A stretch of 9,283 nt of DNA from Leptospiraceae bacterium UBA2033. GTDB taxonomy: Bacteria; Spirochaetota; Leptospiria; Leptospirales; Leptospiraceae. Of the stretch, positions 4,937-9,283 are shown in pieces. Numbering within the stretch: position 1 is the stretch's first letter; each line of letters opens with the position of its first letter. The translations under genes were made by a program, and so were the position numbers. The notes under the pieces were generated by a model that saw nothing but the letters and a program-made list of their open reading frames with translations, made no database searches and was not told the origin of the DNA. Location of the stretch: the NCBI GenBank assembly GCA_002333425.1, contig DDBL01000247.1, forward strand, positions 1 through 9,283, in the 5' to 3' direction.

Positions 4937-5200
4937 CTAAAAATAGACTACTTCGATTCCTGCTTTAAAATCAATTACCTGAATTTTAGGATTTTCGGAA
5001 TCGGCAGAAATTGAATAGAGTCGAATTAAATATCTAAATCCTTTTTTTTCTAATGATTCATCATACATATTAGAGCCACAACCTGGTTTCATTTCTTTAA
5101 TGAATGCAGGTATAGATTTTCTATAAAAACATCTCTCTGTAAAAAACCGAGAAATGTTTTTTAATTTAAAAAACTCTAACAATTCTTTTTTATCTTCCAT
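4937..5200 (-). CDS. Small hypothetical protein (87 aa)
   Basis: Family not recognised. The start at 5200 (MEDKKELLEFF) is preferred over 5224 because AAGGAG lies 8-9 bases upstream of it. The protein is soluble, with a charged N-terminal helix, two Cys (24 and 41, the second in a PGCGSN turn) and a C-terminal half alternating in beta-like fashion (RYLIRLYSIS, KIQVIDFKAGIEVVYF). There is no signal peptide or TM helix. It stands alone with a strong promoter covered by TTGTACA repeats, so it looks like a regulated single gene. It ends before the promoter of the toxin pair, which reads the same way. Function unknown. Confidence 0.6.
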   Translation of the reverse strand: MEDKKELLEFFKLKNISRFFTERCFYRKSIPAFIKEMKPGCGSNMYDESLEKKGFRYLIRLYSISADSENPKIQVIDFKAGIEVVYF

Positions 5201-5226
5201 TAAAAACTTCTCCTTACTAAACAAAA

Positions 5227-5253
5227 TTGTACATTACAAAAGATTTGTACAAA
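5227..5253. promoter_or_regulatory. Two TTGTACA repeats over a promoter, operator candidate
   Basis: TTGTACA occurs at 5227-5233 and 5245-5251, 18 bases apart (under two helical turns). The second is part of the perfect palindrome TTTGTACAAA (5244-5253). They cover the -10/start and the spacer of the promoter of the 87-residue gene. A third TTGTACA is at 4-10. The binder is unknown. Confidence 0.45.
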
Positions 5254-5261
5254 ACTGTCAA
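5233..5261 (-). promoter_or_regulatory. Strong sigma-70-type promoter for the 87-aa gene
   Basis: On the minus strand, TTGACA (5256-5261) is followed by a 17-base spacer and TGTAAT (5233-5238). The expected start is near 5226, which gives a leader of about 26 bases containing AAGGAG before the ATG at 5200. Confidence 0.65.
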
Positions 5262-5307
5262 AAATCGCATTTTGCCACTGTGACACCTACGGGAAGAGGT
5301 CAATTCC

Positions 5308-5339
5308 ACTATACAGTATTTGCTTATTTACTGTATAGT
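5308..5339. repeat. Perfect inverted repeat, 11-base arms
   Basis: ACTATACAGTA (5308-5318) and TACTGTATAGT (5329-5339) flank a 10-base TTTGCTTATT. There is no T-run on either side, so it is not an obvious terminator. The arm length would suit a recombinase, replication-protein or repressor site. It is one base from the next inverted repeat. Confidence 0.65.
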
Positions 5340-5340
5340 T

Positions 5341-5386
5341 TGACTAATTGATATTATGCGCTATTGTAGATAATGCCAATTAGTCA
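5341..5386. repeat. Perfect inverted repeat, 10-base arms, at operon end
   Basis: TGACTAATTG (5341-5350) and CAATTAGTCA (5377-5386) flank 26 bases, with further partial pairing inside (ATTAT against ATAAT). The right arm includes the stop codon of the 34-residue gene, so the hairpin forms exactly at the 3' end of the long operon. It may protect the mRNA end or act in termination without a T-run; together with the repeat at 5308-5339 it could be an origin. Confidence 0.6.
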
Positions 5387-5488
5387 CTTGCTGAAATATC
5401 GACCTAGACCGAACATTAACACAGACCAAAATATAAATAAAGCTACGAAATAAAATATCATTCTGTTAATCTCTTTATATGGACTCAT
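5384..5488 (-). CDS. 34-aa single-helix membrane microprotein
   Basis: A short gene whose ATG overlaps the stop of the 83-residue gene (TAATG), with GGAG about 11 bases upstream. The product MSPYKEINRM... has one hydrophobic helix (about 10-28, MIFYFVALFIFWSVLMFGL) and a basic end (GRYFSK). It is the last gene of the operon, and its stop lies in the arm of an inverted repeat. The tight coupling is the main reason to believe it is translated. In a phage setting it could be a lysis accessory, pinholin-like peptide or coat component; none of these can be chosen from sequence. Confidence 0.58.
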   Translation of the reverse strand: MSPYKEINRMIFYFVALFIFWSVLMFGLGRYFSK

Positions 5489-5739
5489 TACATGTATGCT
5501 CCAAAAGTTTTCCTGCAGGCGTTTATTACCCTTGCGACTGATTCAGGATTCATAAATTTTTTATAGCCTCTAAGGGTTTCGATGACATAAGAAACATTCG
5601 ATTCATTCATTGGTTTGCCTTTTATCCAGTTTACGGAATTAGAAAGATCATCTGCATCATCTACTTTTAAAGTTCCTTCTGAATACATTACGTCTATCTC
5701 TCTAAGAATTCCATTTATGATTTCTTCGGTTGCTATCAT
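5488..5739 (-). CDS. Hypothetical protein (83 aa)
   Basis: Family not recognised. It is a soluble, helical protein. The N-terminal helix is followed by an acidic loop (VDDADDLSNS, 26-35), and the C-terminal half (48-83) contains SNVSYVIETLRGYKKF and SVARVINACRKTF. There is no membrane segment or signal. It starts 6 bases after the DUF1353 stop, with only a weak ribosome site, and is coupled by TAATG to the 34-residue gene. It is the next-to-last gene of the long operon. Confidence 0.6.
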   Translation of the reverse strand: MIATEEIINGILREIDVMYSEGTLKVDDADDLSNSVNWIKGKPMNESNVSYVIETLRGYKKFMNPESVARVINACRKTFGAYM

Positions 5740-5745
5740 TCAAAA

Positions 5746-6189
5746 TTAAGGAGCTTCTAAAATTGTTTCCTGGACTTCTTTTTTGTCCGTTGGACTTGCG
5801 GAGGATTCTCCGAAAAGTTTTACAGCCTGATAAACGTTAAACGCTCTAAAAGAACTCATTCCATCTTCTTTACAAATTTTTTGTAAAAGTCTATCTGCAT
5901 CATCTCGATATTCTAAACCGATTTTACCTTTTCTCATGAGTTGGTAAAGTGCGTCATGAACGAGAGAACCTCGCATAAAGTTTTTTGTGTCAATTGCAAT
6001 TCCGCTTGCTCCATCCCATGCGTAACCTGGAAAGATTGATAGTATTCCATTTTTTGATAAAACTATGTATGGAAATTTTTCATTCGGTTCAAAAATATCT
6101 TTTTCCGATTTTATCTCTGTCTGAATCGAACAGCCTTCAACGATTTGATATTTGTAATTCTTTAGTTCTTTATATTTGATTTTCTTCAT
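5746..6189 (-). CDS. DUF1353 family protein (147 aa)
   Basis: It matches DUF1353, a family widespread in phages and prophages with no established biochemical role. The two signature blocks are present: GYAWDGASG (55-63) and LVHDALYQLM (77-86, with the conserved HDALY), followed by an RDDAD acidic motif (95-99) and a downstream aromatic segment (FRAFNVYQAVKLFG). The length is normal for the family. The ordered His and Asp residues suggest a metal site or catalytic role, but that is inference. The ATG overlaps the stop of the holin-like gene (ATGA), and a strong GGAGGT lies 8 bases upstream. In many phages DUF1353 genes sit near tail or lysis genes, which fits the holin-like and DUF5675 neighbours. 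Confidence 0.85.
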   Translation of the reverse strand: MKKIKYKELKNYKYQIVEGCSIQTEIKSEKDIFEPNEKFPYIVLSKNGILSIFPGYAWDGASGIAIDTKNFMRGSLVHDALYQLMRKGKIGLEYRDDADRLLQKICKEDGMSSFRAFNVYQAVKLFGESSASPTDKKEVQETILEAP

Positions 6190-6422
6190 TTTGTCTTACC
6201 TCCGAAAAGTTTATCTATGTTATCCGCGAAAAAGGAAAGGGCTATTGCAAGCCCTTCTAAAAAAATTCCAGTCCAAAGAATCCATTTGTAACTTTTTAAA
6301 GCAGAGAGTATACCGAAAAGCGTAATCAAAAGCATTCCAAAAATAAATAGCATTGAATAATACTCGTTAGACGTTACTAGTCTAAATCTGATTTTTTGGT
6401 AGAGATGGAAGGGAAGTTTCAT
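6186..6422 (-). CDS. Two-helix membrane protein, holin-like candidate (78 aa)
   Basis: Layout: a basic, amphipathic N-terminus of about 20 residues (KLPFHLYQKIRFRLV), TM1 at about 22-42 (SMLFIFGMLLITLFGILSAL), a short loop with Lys, TM2 at about 47-66 (WILWTGIFLEGLAIALSFFA) and a tail ending in GGKTK. Size, two helices and charged ends fit a class II phage holin, which makes membrane holes for lysis. The family was not recognised by sequence and no endolysin of a known class is in the window, so the call rests on shape and neighbours (DUF5675 two genes upstream, DUF1353 next). The start and stop both overlap neighbours by 4 bases (ATGA), so translation is coupled. It could equally be a scaffold membrane protein of the virion. 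Confidence 0.55.
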   Translation of the reverse strand: MKLPFHLYQKIRFRLVTSNEYYSMLFIFGMLLITLFGILSALKSYKWILWTGIFLEGLAIALSFFADNIDKLFGGKTK

Positions 6423-6904
6423 ATCACTAATGCGGATTCCCTGTATTTTATTTTACCAAAAACATTCATTTCGGTCAAGGTGTTGAATGTCGGAACTGGA
6501 TTTCCGAAACGACGAACTTGATAGACACTCAAGCTAAAAGCTTTCTGAAGCGCTGCGAGGTAATTGTTTTTAATTAAAAATTGCATTCCAAAAACATTTA
6601 ATCCTGAATGGAAAGCTATATCTGTAAGAGTATGATTTCCGTTTATTAATCCAAAATTTATTGCTCCGTACAAATGCCAATATGGAAAGCTGATGACGTT
6701 AACGCAAAATAACAAATATCCTTCAATTAATTTGTTATTTGTATCTGTCGGAAATTGATAAAGCGACATTTTTTCAAATGCGGAATCTTGAATTTCGTTC
6801 AAGTTAAAATTAACTAGTATTTCTGAATATGGAGCGGCGCCGCCGCCTGTTGGTGCATCTTTTAATTTATGGTTTCCGTTTTCGATTGTTAAGAATTGAC
6901 TCAT
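6419..6904 (-). CDS. Hypothetical protein (161 aa)
   Basis: Family not recognised. The N-terminus carries a Gly/Ala-rich linker (PTGGGAAPYS, 18-27) whose GC-rich codons stand out in this AT-rich DNA. The body is rich in aromatic residues, Asn and short hydrophobic strands (IEGYLLFCVNVISFPYW, 60-76), with few charges. This beta-rich look is common in virion, tail-fibre or baseplate parts. The C-terminal third (115-161) has a helix, then RRFGNPVPTFNTL. There is no signal peptide. GAGGT lies 8 bases upstream of the ATG at 6904. It is placed between DUF5675 and the holin-like gene. A structural role is a guess. Confidence 0.62.
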   Translation of the reverse strand: MSQFLTIENGNHKLKDAPTGGGAAPYSEILVNFNLNEIQDSAFEKMSLYQFPTDTNNKLIEGYLLFCVNVISFPYWHLYGAINFGLINGNHTLTDIAFHSGLNVFGMQFLIKNNYLAALQKAFSLSVYQVRRFGNPVPTFNTLTEMNVFGKIKYRESALVI

Positions 6905-6913
6905 TGCTCTACC

Positions 6914-7315
6914 TCATTTAATTGTAATAAAAATTTTTTCTTTTTTTGCTACGGCTTGCATTTTTTTAAATAAAGCATTGAAAGCCTTTCTTGAATTAGT
7001 GATTAGATTATTTCCAATTCCTGAACCAACTAGGATACAACCAAGAGTATCCGCGTTCGTATTGCCTGGATGTATTCTTACGCCTTCAAAATTTGGAACC
7101 TTTAAGAGTAGGGGTAAGTATGTTTGGAAATTATTACTAAAATTAATTATAACTTCATATCTTCCTTTTGGAATCGCCGTTTGTCCAAAAACTTTTTTTT
7201 CTTTTGGGCTTCTCTCTTTGTCTTCAAGAGTGTAGCACTCAAAAACACCATTTATCAAAAGTTCACCGATAGAACTTTTTTCTGTTTTTGTTTTTCTGAT
7301 TACAGTTAATTCCAT
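6914..7315 (-). CDS. DUF5675 family protein (133 aa)
   Basis: It matches DUF5675, a small phage- and mobile-element-associated family. Seen: the N-terminal block STIGELLINGVFECYTLEDKER-like (residues 14-35, with the CYTLEDKER core), IPKGRYEVII (48-57), and the signature VRIHPGNTNADTLGCILVG (79-97). The H82...D89...C93 arrangement recalls the His-Gly...Gly-Cys motif of YkuD-type L,D-transpeptidases. A role in peptidoglycan processing or cross-link chemistry is therefore often suspected, but it is not proven. The start at 7315 directly follows the TAG stop of the 59-residue gene with no gap. The length is typical and no key residue is missing. Next to a holin-like protein and DUF1353, it makes a plausible envelope or lysis module. 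Confidence 0.86.
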   Translation of the reverse strand: MELTVIRKTKTEKSSIGELLINGVFECYTLEDKERSPKEKKVFGQTAIPKGRYEVIINFSNNFQTYLPLLLKVPNFEGVRIHPGNTNADTLGCILVGSGIGNNLITNSRKAFNALFKKMQAVAKKEKIFITIK

Positions 7316-7495
7316 CTAAGACACCAACCTGCTTTTCTTGCCTTCTAAAATACTTAGAACTTCATTTAGTTCTTTTTTTAATTTCATCCTGGTCTTTTGT
7401 ATGGCAGGGTTAAAATTATTTTTCATTGCTTCAATCTGTGTTTCGAGATGAGCCTTTCTTGATCTGTAGAAAATAATAAAATCTCTTTTGTTCAT
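7316..7495 (-). CDS. Small coiled-coil-like protein (59 aa)
   Basis: This short gene fills the gap between the 482-residue gene and DUF5675. Its ATG overlaps the upstream stop (TGATG), with AAGGAG about 10 bases upstream inside the upstream gene, and its TAG directly abuts the next ATG. The product starts MNKRDFIIFYRSRKAHLE and is highly charged, with a helical heptad-like run from about 15 to 55 (ETQIEAMKNN, KLKKELNEVLSILEGKK). It may be a small scaffold or DNA-binding protein. Family unknown; the junctions strongly support translation. Confidence 0.65.
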   Translation of the reverse strand: MNKRDFIIFYRSRKAHLETQIEAMKNNFNPAIQKTRMKLKKELNEVLSILEGKKSRLVS

Positions 7496-8943
7496 CAGAA
7501 AATATCTCCTTGTAATGCTTTATTGTGATGGTCTACTTCTACGATTTGCTTTATAACCTCAACATCCTCTTCAATCTTATCTATCTTTGGTTTCATAGAT
7601 AAAATAGCACGTGCAAAGGACTTTTCATTGTTTTCTAGTCTCTCTAAGCGACTAACGAAACTTAGTCCTGGTTGCTCCTGTTGACCTCTTGATCTTTCCT
7701 GTGTGGCTAGTGCGAATTTAGGTTTAGATGGTTTTACCTTTTCCGGTGTTACTCGTTTAAGTGGTTCAGAATTTCTTTCAGGAATCCCTAATTGAACTAA
7801 AATATTTTCCGCGCCTTTTTTCTTGCACTTCCAATATTTTAAATAAGGATTCCATCTAAAATATTCTTTAATCTTTCCTTGGTATTGTGGATACATCTTG
7901 TTATACCAAATTTTAGATAAGACTAATATACATTTACCGTCAGGTGTTTTTTCGTAAAAAATCTCAGAAGGAATTGAATTTTGTTTCTGTGGATTAGGTT
8001 TCTTTTTTGCTTTTACGGTTTTAGTAGGTGTAACTTTTTCTTTTATTCGAGGATAATAAGACAAGACTTCCGATTCATTCAAAAAATCCTTATCTCCAAA
8101 AAAATCTTCTATTATGCTCTTCATTCCTAAATTTGATTTTTCGTAATGAGCAAAAACTTTTTTAGAAAAATCTTTTTCGTTATTGCTTGATTTTGCAAAT
8201 TTAGCTAAGATATTTACGTATTTGTTCCATTGAATGTTTCTTTTATTCACATTAGTTTTAGGAATAAAACTTTTAATTCTATTTTTCCCACTTTTTAGTT
8301 TAGGATTGACTTTTTCTATATCCTCTTTAAGGATTCGATCTGCATTTCTACGTGCCCAGGATGATTTCATTTTAAGCCCCTTATTATTTATATTATCAAT
8401 TAAATCTATTAGTTTCATTTTTTTACTTTCCTTATAATCTTTAATAACCCTTCTTAGTTCTTTTCCTTCTCCAAGAAAAAGAACCTTTCCGTCTGAATTT
8501 TCAATAATAACTTTCTTAGAACCCTTTATTTTTTTTTGTTTTAGAGAATAGTCGTTATCCCCATTCTCTAAAGCCTTATACTTATTATCCTCATACTCTT
8601 CATAAGAATCTTTTTCTTTGTATTTTTTTGCTAATCGCTTTTTTAAAACGTCCGTTGATTTAATTCGACCGCCTACGGAAAAACAAGGAGCCTTTTCCGC
8701 TTCATATTGTTCACAGGCGGCAACCGCGCCGCCTTCACTTGCTGGTGTATCTGCAAATCGTCCGTGTCTATCTGCATTACTGCAATCGTCCTCGATTACA
8801 TCTTTAAATGAATCTACAGTTTCGTTAAAACTTATTGCTTGCGGTTTTCCTTTTTTGCTTCTACGAACTTCAACGCCGTAAGGAGTTCCTTTTACATTTT
8901 CTAAAAGTTGTTTTACTGATGCAGTGCAATTCGTATTAGCCAT
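7495..8943 (-). CDS. Large Lys-rich protein with HARP-like motif (482 aa)
   Basis: No family was recognised over its full length. An N-terminal region (1-100) has four scattered Cys (6, 54, 77, 87) and a Gly/Ala-rich stretch (ASEGGAVAACEQYEAEKA, 69-84). A long charged, Lys-rich middle (100-320) follows. A compact segment at about 338-388 has the CILVLSK strand and IKEYFRWNPYLKYWKCKKK, ending in a helix; its pattern of aromatic residues and the R-W-x-P-x-L-K-x-W core is like HARP or other small domains attached to SNF2-type helicases. A C-terminal heptad-like tail follows (430-470). No Walker A, helicase or nuclease motif is visible, so if it binds DNA it does so as an accessory. It may be a DNA-binding internal virion protein. 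The ATG overlaps the upstream stop (TAATG), and the stop overlaps the next gene. Confidence 0.66.
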   Translation of the reverse strand: MANTNCTASVKQLLENVKGTPYGVEVRRSKKGKPQAISFNETVDSFKDVIEDDCSNADRHGRFADTPASEGGAVAACEQYEAEKAPCFSVGGRIKSTDVLKKRLAKKYKEKDSYEEYEDNKYKALENGDNDYSLKQKKIKGSKKVIIENSDGKVLFLGEGKELRRVIKDYKESKKMKLIDLIDNINNKGLKMKSSWARRNADRILKEDIEKVNPKLKSGKNRIKSFIPKTNVNKRNIQWNKYVNILAKFAKSSNNEKDFSKKVFAHYEKSNLGMKSIIEDFFGDKDFLNESEVLSYYPRIKEKVTPTKTVKAKKKPNPQKQNSIPSEIFYEKTPDGKCILVLSKIWYNKMYPQYQGKIKEYFRWNPYLKYWKCKKKGAENILVQLGIPERNSEPLKRVTPEKVKPSKPKFALATQERSRGQQEQPGLSFVSRLERLENNEKSFARAILSMKPKIDKIEEDVEVIKQIVEVDHHNKALQGDIF

Positions 8944-9283
8944 TAGTATAAACCATTTTCAGAAGGTGGAATGTTCCAATTTTTTTCAGAAACTTTTTTC
9001 CATGTTTTCAATTTTTTCTTTCTTGCGTTAGCCGCTTGTTTGGGTGTAAGATTTACGGGAGTCGGTTTAATCACTATTACATAATCTCTTATGATCTCGT
9101 GATGATTGCCTTTTGACTTATAAACTCTCTCTATAAATTCCCTTGCCTTTTTATCTAAACCTGCTTTTAATAAAGTGACTTTGACGTTAGTTATTAAAGC
9201 CTCAAGATAATCGTCAGTATCCGACAAAAAGTATTTAGGTTTGTAATCATTACGAATTACTTTTTCCTCAGTTTGCAAAGTTA
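8943..9283 (-). CDS. Hypothetical basic protein, possibly cut by window edge (about 111 aa)
   Basis: Family not recognised. The frame has no in-frame ATG. TTG at 9276-9278 is a possible start (111 residues), but the frame stays open to the window edge, so the gene may start beyond it. The visible protein has an acidic, aromatic N-terminal part (YFLSDTDDYLEALI, about 16-29), a middle helix with KKAREFIERVYKSKG, a strand-like RDYVIVIKPT and a strongly basic C-terminal part (ANARKKKLKTWKKVSEKNW). A nucleic-acid-binding role is possible. Its stop overlaps the ATG of the 482-residue gene (TAATG), which makes them translationally coupled. Confidence 0.55.
   Translation of the reverse strand, partial: TLQTEEKVIRNDYKPKYFLSDTDDYLEALITNVKVTLLKAGLDKKAREFIERVYKSKGNHHEIIRDYVIVIKPTPVNLTPKQAANARKKKLKTWKKVSEKNWNIPPSENGLY

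Noticed and set aside
5308..5339. LexA/SOS box
   Set aside because: The half-sites resemble CTGT/ACAG, but the order is everted and lacks CTG-N10-CAG spacing; it also does not fit TTTG-N5-CAAA.
5154..5351. Plus-strand frame of 65 codons across the inverted repeat region
   Set aside because: It overlaps the 87-residue gene antisense, has no ribosome site, and its sequence is explained by the opposite gene and the repeats.
1..9283. Complete small circular phage genome
   Set aside because: The last gene is open at the right edge, no end overlap is visible, and no replication or packaging gene was found.

Overview
This is an AT-rich bacterial window carrying phage- or plasmid-like accessory DNA. 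There is no ribosomal, tRNA, CRISPR or transposase gene. Promoters, where visible, look like sigma-70 type (TTGACA with a 17-base spacer). Shine-Dalgarno sites of the GGAG type are common, which argues against a Bacteroidetes host. The lipoprotein signal, base composition and gene style would suit a spirochaete such as Leptospira, but nothing here proves that host. Tightly packed small genes, DUF5675 and DUF1353 proteins, a holin-like protein and ribbon-helix-helix (RHH) regulators point to a prophage or plasmid-prophage. No replication initiator, integrase, terminase or packaging ATPase was recognised, so this is probably only part of the element.

Layout from right to left, as most genes read on the minus strand. 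(A) 9283 to 5384 is one long minus-strand operon of nine genes: a 111-residue protein, a 482-residue Lys-rich protein, a 59-residue protein, DUF5675, a 161-residue protein, a two-helix holin-like protein, DUF1353, an 83-residue protein and a 34-residue membrane microprotein. Most junctions are stop-start overlaps (TAATG, TGATG, ATGA) or directly abutting codons, so the set is probably translationally coupled. (B) 5386 to 5201 holds two back-to-back perfect inverted repeats and a promoter for a small orphan gene (4937-5200). (C) 4898 to 2669 is an accessory patch: a RelE/ParE-type toxin with an unusual long upstream partner; a plus-strand pair made of a two-helix membrane protein and a small protein that looks Cas2/SinR-like; a minus-strand lipoprotein; and a 50-residue RHH regulator. 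A direct repeat of 19 to about 31 bases lies at each boundary of this patch. (D) 2668 to 432 is a second minus-strand operon, divergent from the RHH regulator and sharing operator-like TAGTTTCTA sites with it. It encodes a four-helix membrane protein with a C-terminal helix-turn-helix, a second four-helix membrane protein, a 30-residue membrane microprotein and an 86-residue exported protein. (E) 356 to 1 holds a second RHH regulator with its own palindromic site, then 164 non-coding bases with nested inverted repeats.

How the genes may work together (inference): operon A is late-type phage cargo with cell-envelope and lysis functions. Operon D is a set of membrane proteins controlled by the RHH protein. 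The repeat-bounded patch between them is where defence, toxin-antitoxin and envelope cargo have collected. The non-coding gaps are all under 200 bases; the largest are 5201-5383, 1-164 and 2545-2668, and each contains inverted repeats or promoter elements listed below.
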